From contig CAZXCQ010000167.1 of assembly GCA_964639275.1 (NCBI GenBank), positions 1 through 14,357 of the forward strand: 14,357 nt of DNA. Direction: 5' to 3'. Numbering within the stretch: the first letter of the stretch is position 1; each line of letters begins with the position of its first letter. The stretch comes from CAZXCQ01 sp964639275. GTDB taxonomy: Bacteria; Desulfobacterota; DSM-4660; Desulfatiglandales; Desulfatiglandaceae. The notes under the pieces were generated by a model. The model saw only the letters and a list, made by a program, of their open reading frames with translations, had not been told where the DNA came from and ran no database searches. This document shows, piece by piece, positions 1 to 8,940 of the stretch. A program made the translations under genes and the position numbers.

Positions 1-225
1 TAACACCCCTGATTGTTCCGATCCCGTTATAACACCCTGCCCTAAAGATACAATAAAGGCAGTGGTTTCTTGATCTTATGGTAATTTTGGCGATTACTCG
101 GGGGTATATACGGTTTCTGTATAAAACCCCTCCGCTATAGGTCGTCCGCGGAACTTTTTACGCCCTTGCCGCCCCTGTTCAGGACATGGGTATAAATCAT
201 CGTGGTTTTATTCAGTGAACCTGAG

Positions 226-274
226 ATATTGATTCCTTATCTCAGCCTTTGGGAATGTTGACTTATCTTGCCAT
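226..274 (+). repeat. 49-bp direct repeat, copy A
   Basis: The 49 bases starting ATATTGATTCCTTATCTCAG and ending TTATCTTGCCAT recur at 8868-8916 in the same orientation with only two mismatches (T/C and C/G). The sequence outside this block is not alike. The two copies bracket both cyclase genes, 8642 bp apart. Confidence 0.9.
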
Positions 275-330
275 TATCCCAATGAAGCCTCATGTTGGGA
301 TATAGCAGATATTGCAGGTTCACCAAAATG

Positions 331-431
331 TCATATACGTTGGAGATAGTGCAGGTTTTGTGAGCCATTATTTTCCAGAGGCATCCATGAAGTATATCAG
401 GTATCGCTGAAACCTCAGTTTGGACTATTCC
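331..431 (+). repeat. Diverged intergenic repeat, copy 1
   Basis: This block aligns without gaps to 4311-4411. Both have ACGTTGGAG near the start and GAAACCT near the end, spaced exactly 72 bases apart. Read on the minus strand, one frame gives VQTEVSAIPDILHG, comparable with VKIQVSARVVRCYG in copy 2. It may be a decayed coding fragment or a non-coding repeat. Confidence 0.55.
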
Positions 432-649
432 CAGGTTTTCAATGATCCGACTACATAGCAGTGACATGTGATCGGTCTTGAGTGCCCAAGTTGGTTGAGC
501 TATCAAATGATTAAGCCCTCAAATGCGATTATATTCCCCTTAGCAGGTGGCATAATAGGTAAACCCGGCAAACTAGCCTCTCATAGAATTTTCACCCAGT
601 TTTGGCTATGATCGCGTCTCGCCCAACCCCGTCTCTTTCGCTGCACTGC

Positions 650-3600
650 CTAAAGCGTCCCCAAAAGCGCCTCCGTTCTGGTCAGAAAATAATCCATTCC
701 CATCTCTTGGAACATTGCCTGAGCTCTTTTCAGGTACTTCAAGGCCCTTTCCTTCCGGTCGATGTCTAAGGAGAGCTCTCCCAAGCTAAGATGTCCCATA
801 GAGCTCAGCGGTTTTAGCTCCAATTGATCCAATATCCTGATTCCTTGCAGAATATAGTCTTCTGCCTTATCACTTTGGGATCGGTCCGTTTTACCCAATA
901 ACCGGCCCATCAAAGTCCATGCCTGTCCTTCCACATGTTTCTCATTGTTCTTTTTAGCTAATCCTAAGGCCTCTTGGACATAGCTCCCCACTTCTTTGAA
1001 ATTACCCAAAAGGAAATGAGTTTGACTTAAGTAATAATAATGTAAGGACAACCACCATTCAATTCCGGCTTCTCTTTGCGTGTTGAGGGCGTTTTCAATA
1101 TTCTTTCGGCCGGTATCCGGATCTCCGACTAATCCGTATGCAATCCCTAACCCTGTCCTGGCCAGGGTGGATATAAAGATCCATTCCATTTCTTCGACAT
1201 ATTCAATACACTTTTCAAAGTGCTCCATAGCAAGTTTTGCGTCACCCTTGGTTATCAAGAGATAACCGTACTGCAATTCGGACAGCCCTAAAGTCCTAAA
1301 ATCATCTTCAGCAGTAGCACGAAGTGCTTTCTCACAATAGGCTTCCCCCTCAACAAAATCCCCTAACATTCCCTTACTATTCCCACAATATGCATATAGC
1401 ATGGGATATAGACTTACCATCCTCGCTTGGGATTCCTGTTGAATTTTCGTTTTTTCAAGTAGATCAAGTACGCTTTGGGCAACGTCAACAATTTTATAAA
1501 ACTCCCCTGGGCCAAAATATGAAGTACAGAGCTCAAACGCCAAGCTCGCCATCAGTTCAATATCTTCAATCTTCCGGGCCTCTTCGAAACCCCTCTCTGA
1601 ATATTTCATTCCCATTGTGTGGTTCCCTTGATGGGAGTAATAAACGCCCATCCCACTGTAAAATCTTGCCAGGACCTGACTATCTTTCAGCTCCTGTGAA
1701 AGTCTCTCTCCCTCCTGAAGAAACTCTAAAGATCCTTCAGGGAAACCCAAGACTGACATGGGAATTGCCATGAAACGTAGTATTTCTAGCTTTTTCCTCT
1801 TATTCTCTTCGGTCTTCGGCATCCGATCGAGAATGTTGGTAGCCTCCTTGTAAAAGCGAAAGGCTTCCCAGGTTGAATAATTATTCGTTGCTTTTTCTCC
1901 TGCCAGCCTTAAATATTCATGTGCCTTCTCCGAGTCATCGCTTTTCGAATAATGATAGGCCAGCATCTCGTAGAACTCTTCCAGCCTCTCAGCGTATAGG
2001 TCCTCGATGGCCCTTCCTGTCTTTGCATGAATCTCCTTCCTTCTCTTCAAAAGCAGGCTGCTGTAAGCCACCTCCTGGGTGAGCGCGTGCTTGAAGATGT
2101 ATTCGAGCTCCGGGAATAGACGCTTCTCATAGATAAACTCCAGCCCTTGAAGATTGAGGAGATAGGACTTGAGCTCCTCTCGCATGCCCGTGATAGTCTG
2201 GAGGATGCGAAAGGCAAAATCCCTGCCAATCACTGAGGCTACCTGCATGGTCCGCTTGAGATTGTCTTCTAGCCGATCCAGCCGGGCAGAGATAATCCCC
2301 TGGATGGTATCAGGGACCTGAATGTCAGAAGCCTTCCGGCTCAAGACATACTTCTGGTCTTTTCTCTCAATGGAGCCATTTTCCAATAGAGTATGAGTGA
2401 ACTCCTCCATAAACAGGGGGTTCCCGGCTGCACGGTTGAGGATAAGTTGCCTCAGCTCCGGGGCCACTTCCCCTTCCTCCAGGATGGCCTTAATCAGTTC
2501 ACTGCTTGATTGGGTGCCAAGTTGATCCAGCCCGACCTTGGTATAATAAGACTTGCTCCCCCATTGGTGGGTGTATTCGGGACGATAGAGAAGAAGCAGC
2601 ATGATGGGGCTCTTACCAAGCCACCCGATCAGGTAGTTTAGGAATTCCTCAGAGGTCTTGTCTATCCAGTGGAGGTCCTCCACAACGAGAACCAGAGGCC
2701 CTTCCTGACTCACCCGAATCATCAGGTCCCGAAGGGCCTCAAAGGTCCTTTCCCTCTTCTCTTTGGGTTCAAGCTTTCCAAAATCTTCATCATCCACCTT
2801 GAGGGACAAGAGGGACTGAAAGGGGGGGATCACACCTTTGAGCTTCTCGTCAAGATCAAGGATCTTCTCTTCCATCTTTTTCTTGACAAGAAACTCCCTG
2901 TCTCCCTCCTTGATTTCAAAATAGGACCTCAGGATATCCAGTACAGGCAGATAGGCCATGGAACCGCCGTATTGGAGACAACGCCCTTCAAGATAACTGT
3001 ATTCCCCCTGAGGCAGCAGGTTCCTCATCTCAAGCAGCAACCTGGATTTCCCTACTCCGGCTTCTCCTACGACTCCTACCACCTGCCCTGACCCTAATAT
3101 CACCTCGTCAAAGGCATCCAAAAGGGCGGCCATGGAGTTCTTTCGGCCCACGAATCGGGTAAGCCCCTTGGTTATTGAGGCCCCTATCCGGGTCTCCACC
3201 TCACCGGCCCTGATCAACTCAAATGCCTCCTGTGGCTCCTTCTTGCCTTTGACCTCGATTTTTCCCAGAGACTCAAATTCAAAGAAATCCCTGGCAAGCC
3301 TATGAGTATTCCCGGATACCAGGATAGTGCCGGGTCTGGCCATGCCCTCCATCCTGGAGCCCAGATTGGTGGTGTCTCCAACAGCAGTGTAATCCATCCT
3401 GAGATCGTCCCCGATCGCCCCCACGATCACCGGCCCTGAGTTAATGCCGATCCGCATCCTGAAATCCACGCCTGTGTCCTTTTTGATCCTTTCCCCATAC
3501 CCTCCCAGGGCTTTTTGAATAGATAGAGCGGCATAACAGGCCCTTTGGGCATGATCTTCATGGGCAACTGGGGCACCAAACAGGGCCATGACGCCGTCTC

Positions 3601-4012
3601 CCGTGAACTGGTTGATGGTTCCCTCAAACCTGTGGATCTCGTCCATCAAGATCTTGAAACAGCCGTCCATGATCTGGTGGACTTCCTCCGGATCAAGTTT
3701 TTCAGAGATTGAGGTGTAGTCAGCCACATCAGCAAAGAACACCGTCACCAGTTTCCGTTCACCTTCTATGGAACTGCGGGTCGTGAGAATCTTATCGGCC
3801 AAGTGTTTGGGGGTGTAGGATTGGGGCTCGCAATAGTCTAGAGAAGGGACTTCTTTGGCCTCTACTAAGGAATGCCCACATTCATTGCAAAACTTACTGC
3901 CAGGCTGATTCGTTTTGCCGCACTCTGGGCAGGCAATTTCCAATTTAGCTCCACACTCATTACAAAATTTCGCGCTCTCTGTATTATCAAATTGACATTT
4001 GGGGCATTTCAT
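650..4012 (-). CDS. Zinc-ribbon / class III nucleotide cyclase / STAND-type ATPase / TPR signalling protein
   Basis: A 1120-residue cytoplasmic multidomain signalling protein; no signal peptide or membrane span is seen. Domains in order: two zinc ribbons (CPKC 3-6 with CNEC 17-20; CPEC 28-31 with CNEC 42-45); a class III adenylate/guanylate cyclase domain at about 85-265 with metal aspartates D95 and D139 and transition-state N216 and R220; an AAA_16/STAND-like ATPase from about 285 with Walker A GEAGVGKS (316-323) and Walker B VLVVEDLHWID (441-451); and a helical, TPR-like C-terminal half from about 680. The usual adenine-specifying Lys is Gln (Q135) and the partner Asp is Thr (T209), so the nucleotide product is uncertain. 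The ATG at 4012 has GGAGGG eight bases upstream. GC falls toward the 3' end (36/60 at 3541-3600, 19/60 at 1441-1500). What the protein senses is unknown. Confidence 0.9.
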   Translation of the reverse strand: MKCPKCQFDNTESAKFCNECGAKLEIACPECGKTNQPGSKFCNECGHSLVEAKEVPSLDYCEPQSYTPKHLADKILTTRSSIEGERKLVTVFFADVADYTSISEKLDPEEVHQIMDGCFKILMDEIHRFEGTINQFTGDGVMALFGAPVAHEDHAQRACYAALSIQKALGGYGERIKKDTGVDFRMRIGINSGPVIVGAIGDDLRMDYTAVGDTTNLGSRMEGMARPGTILVSGNTHRLARDFFEFESLGKIEVKGKKEPQEAFELIRAGEVETRIGASITKGLTRFVGRKNSMAALLDAFDEVILGSGQVVGVVGEAGVGKSRLLLEMRNLLPQGEYSYLEGRCLQYGGSMAYLPVLDILRSYFEIKEGDREFLVKKKMEEKILDLDEKLKGVIPPFQSLLSLKVDDEDFGKLEPKEKRERTFEALRDLMIRVSQEGPLVLVVEDLHWIDKTSEEFLNYLIGWLGKSPIMLLLLYRPEYTHQWGSKSYYTKVGLDQLGTQSSSELIKAILEEGEVAPELRQLILNRAAGNPLFMEEFTHTLLENGSIERKDQKYVLSRKASDIQVPDTIQGIISARLDRLEDNLKRTMQVASVIGRDFAFRILQTITGMREELKSYLLNLQGLEFIYEKRLFPELEYIFKHALTQEVAYSSLLLKRRKEIHAKTGRAIEDLYAERLEEFYEMLAYHYSKSDDSEKAHEYLRLAGEKATNNYSTWEAFRFYKEATNILDRMPKTEENKRKKLEILRFMAIPMSVLGFPEGSLEFLQEGERLSQELKDSQVLARFYSGMGVYYSHQGNHTMGMKYSERGFEEARKIEDIELMASLAFELCTSYFGPGEFYKIVDVAQSVLDLLEKTKIQQESQARMVSLYPMLYAYCGNSKGMLGDFVEGEAYCEKALRATAEDDFRTLGLSELQYGYLLITKGDAKLAMEHFEKCIEYVEEMEWIFISTLARTGLGIAYGLVGDPDTGRKNIENALNTQREAGIEWWLSLHYYYLSQTHFLLGNFKEVGSYVQEALGLAKKNNEKHVEGQAWTLMGRLLGKTDRSQSDKAEDYILQGIRILDQLELKPLSSMGHLSLGELSLDIDRKERALKYLKRAQAMFQEMGMDYFLTRTEALLGTL

Positions 4013-4088
4013 TGTTGATGCCCTCCAGAGCTAAAGAAAAGTCAGTTGGAAGGGTAACAAGGCGCCTAACTCGCTTTTGATAAGGTTG

Positions 4089-4117
4089 AGTATAAGCGAG
4101 ATGCTGGTTGGTGTCAA
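4089..4117 (-). promoter_or_regulatory. Sigma70-type promoter for the cyclase/ATPase gene
   Basis: On the minus strand TTGACA (4117-4112) is followed by 17 bases and then TATACT (4094-4089). This is a near-consensus pair at ideal spacing. It predicts a start near 4082 and a leader of about 70 bases before the ATG at 4012. It also suggests this gene is transcribed independently of the cyclase gene upstream. Confidence 0.7.
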
Positions 4118-4124
4118 TTCAGGG

Positions 4125-4139
4125 ACAAATCCCATTTGT
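4125..4139. promoter_or_regulatory. Palindrome upstream of the -35 box (possible operator)
   Basis: ACAAATCCCATTTGT is a perfect 6+3+6 palindrome seven bases upstream of the -35 hexamer, roughly at -50. That position suits an activator site, but no regulator is identified. An 11-base part of it recurs 71 bp further upstream (4199-4209). Confidence 0.35.
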
Positions 4140-4310
4140 TGTATGTGTTTTCAGCCCTTCCGAGGTGAAGTTTTCGCACACCATTATGGCCCCTGAGCAA
4201 TCCCATTTGGTAAAGCCTTCAAAATGAAAGGTTGAAAAGCCAAGAAGCGAAGCCTACCCAAATAAGCCTGAGAGACAAAAGGGTTAGGAATCATAGGTTA
4301 AAACGGAGCC

Positions 4311-4411
4311 TGACATACGTTGGAGGTATCTCAGCTTTTCGTCCTCACCATATTTGAGGGCTATCCATAACATCTCACAACTCTTGCCGAAACCTGAATC
4401 TTGACTCCATT
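4311..4411 (+). repeat. Diverged intergenic repeat, copy 2
   Basis: It aligns over about 100 bases with 331-431 at equal internal spacing. Its second half (4365-4409) aligns with 8941-8985, sharing CCATAACAT and CACAACTCT at the same 11-base spacing. One minus-strand frame reads GVKIQVSARVVRCYG. No longer reading frame survives. Confidence 0.6.
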
Positions 4412-4647
4412 GCAAGTTTCAAGGAGTCGATTTTGAGCAGGTGTCAGCGATCATTGTACTCTGGAGATTGCTTCGCAGACGCACTAATCTTGGTGAAATT
4501 TCGATTGAGATATAGGAATTCTTGCATCAGAGGGTTCCCCCAAATACCGGGAAATCTCGATTATCTTCCTCGATTTTTCAGGTACAAAACTGTCATTCAG
4601 GACAGGACTTTTGTGCTGTCTTCGCTCCTCCATGCCTTATCTTCGTC

Positions 4648-7600
4648 TTACCTCAAACCAGCCTTTCGCAGGGCATTGATAAAGCGTTCTTTGTCGGCCT
4701 TCTGGAAATTGTAATAACCGTTCTTGGCGATATCCTCTAAGGTGATTTTAGGGTTTATTCTGAGAACCTCTGTGGCTTGAGCTCGGGCCTGTTCCATGCG
4801 GCCTGCCATGCTGTATGATGCTGTCAAGCCAATGCGGCCATCCATATATTCGGGCCAGGGATTGATCGATTTCTTAAATGCTGTGATGGCCTCCTCATAC
4901 TCCCCTATCATAAGATACGGGACGGCTAAGAACCAGCAATAATAGGGTGGGGCCTCAGGCGGAGCTTTGAGCCTAATTGCTTTTTCGGCCATCGAAAGCG
5001 CTTCCTCATACTTCCCTTCATAGATTAGAACGGCTGACAAACCACGATAAGCCCAAGCGTTATCAGGGTGGCTACTGAGCACTTCGCGCAGTCCCGCACG
5101 TGCTTTTTCGATGTTTCCCAACCCGACGCGGGCAATGGCTAACTCACCAATGTACCAACTTGTAGGAATAGGATTCAGGCTCGACGCCTTTTCGAACATC
5201 TCAACGGCTTCTTCCGGTTTGCCTGTATTAATAAGGGCGCACCCCAAAGAAGCATGGGAAAAATCATTCTGAGGCTCGCGACTGACCAATTTTTCAAATA
5301 CCGTAACAGCTTCCTCATTTTGGCCCGTATAGAAATAGGCCCAACCCAATCGTACCGGGTACCAGCTTGGAGGCTTGGGGTCCATACGGATCGCTTTCTT
5401 AAAGAACTGAATAGCCTCCTTGAACTGGCCCGAATTATACAGATAAAGCCCAGAGAGGGCATTTACACCACTGCTTCCGGGATCGAGAGAGAGTGCTTTC
5501 TTTTGGGCGGCCGCTGCCTTTTCGAATTGCCGTGTTTTGGCATATACATTGGCGAGCACCATGTAAGAGCCAGCGCTTTGTTCATCAAGAGAGATCGCCT
5601 TTTTTGCCAACTCTACGGCCTTCTCATATGATTTGGCAGGCGTTTTGGCCCACCCTGAGTTGACTTCCTGCCAATAAGTCCAAGCCAAGATTACATATGC
5701 GTTAGCATAATTGGAGTCCAATGCAATTGCTTCTTCACATAACTGTCTGGCTATCTCATTATCATCCTTGTTAAAGCGAGAAAAATGGTGCAGCCCCTTC
5801 ATCACTTTCAGGTATGCCTCCAGGTTATTGGTGCCTTTGGCTAAAGCAGAAGCAGTCTGTCCCGCTGTTAGTTTAACTTGTAAGGCCGTGATGACGTTTT
5901 TCGTGATATCATCCTGGAGTTCAAAGAGGTCTTTCAAATCCCGGTCGTAACGTTCTGACCATATATGATTCCCTGTCTTGGCATCAATGAGCTGGGCTGT
6001 GATCCTCAGTCTGTCGCCCGATCTCTGAACACTCCCTTCCAGGACATACCGCACTCCCAACTCCTCGCTTACCTGCTGCACCATTACGGGCTTTCCTTTG
6101 TAGGTAAAGACCGAATTGCGCGCAATCACCAACATCTGGGGTATCTTGGACAGAGCAGTGATAATCTGTTCAGTGATCCCGTCGCTCAGGTAGTCTTCCT
6201 TGGGGTCACCGCTGATGTTAGCAAAAGGGAGGACTGCGATGGAGGGTTTGTCAGGAACTGCCCCAGGCGGTTTTGCTGGTATCCCCGCCTTGCGATAGGC
6301 ATCGATAATACGCTCCGTGTGGGCTGGGTCTTTATAACGGGCCGCTTTGCGTAGTGTCTCCAATGAGTAATTTGGATTTATTTTGAGCACTTCTGCGGCA
6401 TGAGCACGTGCCTTCTCCTCTTGGCCAGCCATCATGTATGTCGAAGCCAAACCTAAATGTGCCCGAATAAGAGGATATTCACCCTTATGGCAACGGTCGA
6501 GAAGTTTCTTATATTCTGAAATGGCCTCTTCATAGCGTCCTGCATTCCTATAGTATGCTCCTAACGATTCCAAATTTATGGGCGGATAATAGGGACCCCA
6601 GAGACGAATACCCGTCTTGAGCCTTGCTATCGCTTCCTCAAATCTTCCAGAATCATTCAAGCTACCCGCCAGTATAACGTAAGCTATAGCAAAATTTGGA
6701 TCTAAGGCAATGGCTCTCTCTCCCTCGGCTATGGACTTTTCATATTGCCCTTTCGCTCGATATATAGAACACCATAAGGTGGGGACACCAGGGTCGGATT
6801 CATCAATTGTTTGAGCTTTTTGCGTCAGTTCTTCAGCTAACTCCATTGACTGTCCAGGGGATTTACTCCAGCCAAAATAAAGATCAAATAGGTGGGTCCA
6901 AGCAATAAGGCATATAGCGCGGATATACTTTGGATCTAGTTCTAGAGCTTTCTGAAAATACTCACGGGCCTTGGCGTTGTCGCCCTTTGTATGGAGCTGA
7001 AACAGGCTGGAACCTTTATTAAAATAACCCCATGCCTCAAAATTGTCTGTGGAAGCCATATAACGGGCATAATCCCCCCACGTCAGCTTAACCTGGAGAG
7101 CAGCCCCGATCTCCTTTGTCATCTCATCAAGAAGATCAAAGAAGCCTTTCATGTCCCGATCATAACTCTCTGCCCACAAATGATGGCCTTTTATGGCATC
7201 CACAAGCTGGGCAGTGATTCGCACCCGGTCGCCTTCCTTCTGAACACTGCCCTCCAGCACATACCTAACCCCTAACTCTTCGCTCACTTGTTTGACCTTT
7301 ACAGGCTTGCCCTTATAAGTCATGGTTGATGTGCGGGCAATAACAAACATCTCTGGAATCTTGGAAAGAGCGGTAGTGATGTTTTCGGTAATCCCGTCGG
7401 CAATGTATTCCTGCTCGGGGTCACCACTCATGTTGACAAAGGGAAGAACCGCGATGGAGGGCTTTTCTGGAAGTTCAAATGCCATCTTTTCCACAGAGGC
7501 AGGCTCAATCGGTGGCGGACGGAAGTAGTAATGCCAGATAATCCCGGCAACCCCCGCAAGAATCACAACAGCCGCGGCGGCAATGGCTGCCTTATGCCAC

Positions 7601-8160
7601 CCTCTAACTGCTGCCTTCTTTTTTATCGCAACAGGTCCCATCGGAACCTTCCACACTTTTATGGGTTTGGCGATGTTCTTGACCGCGTGCTCCCCCATGT
7701 ATTGGTATCCAAGGGCCAGTTTGTTCTCGATCTGTTCATAGGCACTCCCTGAAATGCAGACCCCGCCGCCTTCAGAAAGGGATTCAACACGCGCTGCGAT
7801 ATTGACGCCATCCCCAAAGATCCGATCACCCTCCTCAATGACATCCCCCAGGTTGATACCGATCCTGAATAGCATCCTGCGGTTTTCGGGGAGGTCTTCA
7901 TTCTTGCCCTTGATGACCTGTTGAACCTCCACGGCACATTGAACGGCATCCACAACACTGGCAAACTCGGCCAGCAGATTGTCTCCGGTGGAGTCCACCA
8001 CACGACCCCGATAATGCCTTATCAGCTTCTTCATGGTTTCTAGATAAGAGGTCAGGGTTTGGACGGTGGCGAGTTCGTCTTCACCCATGAGGCGGCTGTA
8101 ACCCTCAACATCGGCACTGAAGATAGCAGTGAGCTTACGTTTAATATCCTCTGTAGACAT
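4648..8160 (-). CDS. Membrane-anchored class III cyclase with two tandem TolB-like/TPR modules
   Basis: I take the ATG at 8160 (1170 aa). The TTG five codons upstream (8175) would place the GAGAGG ribosome binding site inside the gene. Residues 1-172 form a class III cyclase domain with metal aspartates D17 and D60 and transition-state N120 and R124. The substrate Lys is Asp (D56) and the partner Asp position is Arg (R113), so activity is uncertain. KKK at 180-182 and a hydrophobic span at about 190-212 predict a cytoplasmic cyclase and a periplasmic C-terminus. Residues 233-360 are a TolB/FlgO-like domain followed by TPRs to about 628; 638-765 repeat that domain (91/128 identical by eye, ungapped), followed by a longer TPR array. 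Both modules end alike (RKAGIP, RKAGLR). Proteins of this kind usually have one module. Likely role: periplasmic scaffold or sensor linked to a nucleotide signal. Confidence 0.9.
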   Translation of the reverse strand: MSTEDIKRKLTAIFSADVEGYSRLMGEDELATVQTLTSYLETMKKLIRHYRGRVVDSTGDNLLAEFASVVDAVQCAVEVQQVIKGKNEDLPENRRMLFRIGINLGDVIEEGDRIFGDGVNIAARVESLSEGGGVCISGSAYEQIENKLALGYQYMGEHAVKNIAKPIKVWKVPMGPVAIKKKAAVRGWHKAAIAAAAVVILAGVAGIIWHYYFRPPPIEPASVEKMAFELPEKPSIAVLPFVNMSGDPEQEYIADGITENITTALSKIPEMFVIARTSTMTYKGKPVKVKQVSEELGVRYVLEGSVQKEGDRVRITAQLVDAIKGHHLWAESYDRDMKGFFDLLDEMTKEIGAALQVKLTWGDYARYMASTDNFEAWGYFNKGSSLFQLHTKGDNAKAREYFQKALELDPKYIRAICLIAWTHLFDLYFGWSKSPGQSMELAEELTQKAQTIDESDPGVPTLWCSIYRAKGQYEKSIAEGERAIALDPNFAIAYVILAGSLNDSGRFEEAIARLKTGIRLWGPYYPPINLESLGAYYRNAGRYEEAISEYKKLLDRCHKGEYPLIRAHLGLASTYMMAGQEEKARAHAAEVLKINPNYSLETLRKAARYKDPAHTERIIDAYRKAGIPAKPPGAVPDKPSIAVLPFANISGDPKEDYLSDGITEQIITALSKIPQMLVIARNSVFTYKGKPVMVQQVSEELGVRYVLEGSVQRSGDRLRITAQLIDAKTGNHIWSERYDRDLKDLFELQDDITKNVITALQVKLTAGQTASALAKGTNNLEAYLKVMKGLHHFSRFNKDDNEIARQLCEEAIALDSNYANAYVILAWTYWQEVNSGWAKTPAKSYEKAVELAKKAISLDEQSAGSYMVLANVYAKTRQFEKAAAAQKKALSLDPGSSGVNALSGLYLYNSGQFKEAIQFFKKAIRMDPKPPSWYPVRLGWAYFYTGQNEEAVTVFEKLVSREPQNDFSHASLGCALINTGKPEEAVEMFEKASSLNPIPTSWYIGELAIARVGLGNIEKARAGLREVLSSHPDNAWAYRGLSAVLIYEGKYEEALSMAEKAIRLKAPPEAPPYYCWFLAVPYLMIGEYEEAITAFKKSINPWPEYMDGRIGLTASYSMAGRMEQARAQATEVLRINPKITLEDIAKNGYYNFQKADKERFINALRKAGLR

Positions 8161-8243
8161 GGGAGCACCTCTCAAAAACTTAACCGAAATGTCTAACAGG
8201 AAAAGGCTTGGTAGGAGCAGAATGAAAAAGGACTTGAGGCTCG

Positions 8244-8273
8244 GTTATATTCTCAGATGGTGACGTTAGTCAG
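8244..8273 (-). promoter_or_regulatory. Weak candidate promoter for the membrane cyclase gene
   Basis: On the minus strand CTGACT (8273-8268), an 18-base spacer and TATAAC (8249-8244) lie about 85 bases upstream of the ATG at 8160. The -10 is good and the -35 is only partial. It is an alternative to the candidate further upstream. Confidence 0.3.
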
Positions 8274-8358
8274 CTCAGGTGGAACATGAAATTTCAGGAT
8301 TCGCTAGGCACCTACTGTTTTACCCAACTCTCTGGAACAAACGACCAACGAACCACAA

Positions 8359-8395
8359 AAGCCCCCATGGGGTCCCAATTACCCCTTGGAGGCTT
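8359..8395 (-). terminator. Terminator-like hairpin upstream of the membrane cyclase gene
   Basis: AAGCCCCCATGGGG (8359-8372) pairs with CCCCTTGGAGGCTT (8382-8395) around a 9-base loop, 12 of 14 positions on the plus strand. On the minus-strand transcript one mismatch becomes a G-U pair, and the stem is followed by TTTTG. This favours a minus-strand function: a terminator, or an attenuator in the leader of the gene starting at 8160. No upstream gene needing a terminator is seen on that strand. Confidence 0.4.
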
Positions 8396-8502
8396 CTTAT
8401 TGGCACCTTCTGATCGAGTAGTATCATGACAGACTCCAGAAGGTTAAGGTTATGATGTTCTGTTTGCTGGAAAAGAAAGAAAATGAGGAACACTGAATCT
8501 AA

Positions 8503-8530
8503 TTCATATACAAAAATCCTCTGTTGTCAA
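8503..8530 (-). promoter_or_regulatory. Candidate distal promoter for the membrane cyclase gene
   Basis: On the minus strand a perfect TTGACA (8530-8525), a 16-base spacer and TATGAA (8508-8503). If used, it gives a leader of about 335 bases that includes the hairpin at 8359-8395. The -10 is only a partial match. Confidence 0.35.
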
Positions 8531-8867
8531 GTAGATTTACCCATGCATCTGCCAGTAGATGGGTAGGGGTCGTGACGGGAATTGATGGCATGGAACCCCT
8601 CAGAAAGGTTAGGCTTTGTGAAGACTAACAAATCAATGGTTCTTAACAGCCGGATTGAAGACTAGATATGCAAGTCATCTTAATCCGATGGCCCACAAAA
8701 CACAAGGTTTCTTAACGAAATCTGGAATCTGCCCAACATCAAATATTGCCTCGTGTGCTAACAAATTTTAGGCCTGTTTCTGCCTCTGATACTTTCCCAG
8801 ATCCAAACATACCAGCAAATTAAGAAGGTGGCGATATCCTCAATTCAGGTAGATATGTAGACTCGGA

Positions 8868-8916
8868 ATATTGATTCCTTATCTCAGCCTTTGGGAACGT
8901 TGAGTTATCTTGCCAT
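8868..8916 (+). repeat. 49-bp direct repeat, copy B
   Basis: 47 of 49 bases are identical to 226-274, in the same orientation. It lies about 700 bp upstream of the membrane cyclase start. A partial copy of the diverged repeat follows at once (8941-8990). Confidence 0.9.
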
Positions 8917-8940
8917 CAAGCTAGCCAGAAATCTCTTAGG

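Larger units (their letters stand above)
1..649. other. Non-coding stretch downstream of the first cyclase gene
   Basis: I see no convincing gene here. The stretch holds an imperfect hairpin at 101-130 (GGGGT...ACCCC ends with TATAC/GTATA inside, no T-run after it), one copy of a 49-bp direct repeat at 226-274, and a diverged copy of a second repeat at about 331-431. A minus-strand reading frame at 237-506 spans both repeats, but it begins at TTG without a ribosome binding site and matches nothing I recognise. No clear terminator was found for the gene that ends at 650. Confidence 0.6.
4013..4647. other. Intergenic region between the two cyclase genes
   Basis: This 635-bp gap holds the promoter of the downstream cyclase gene (4089-4117), a palindrome just upstream of it (4125-4139), an 11-base direct repeat AATCCCATTTG at 4128-4138 and 4199-4209, and the second copy of the diverged repeat (4311-4411). 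I see no credible gene in it. The plus-strand reading frames that run past 4648 into the next gene are shadows. Confidence 0.6.

Noticed and set aside
101..130. Terminator for the gene ending at 650
   Set aside because: The hairpin is over 500 bases from the stop codon and has no T-run on either strand.
237..506. 89-codon minus-strand reading frame
   Set aside because: It starts at TTG with no ribosome binding site, matches no family I know, and both repeat copies of this region lie inside it. It is more likely repeat-derived than a gene.
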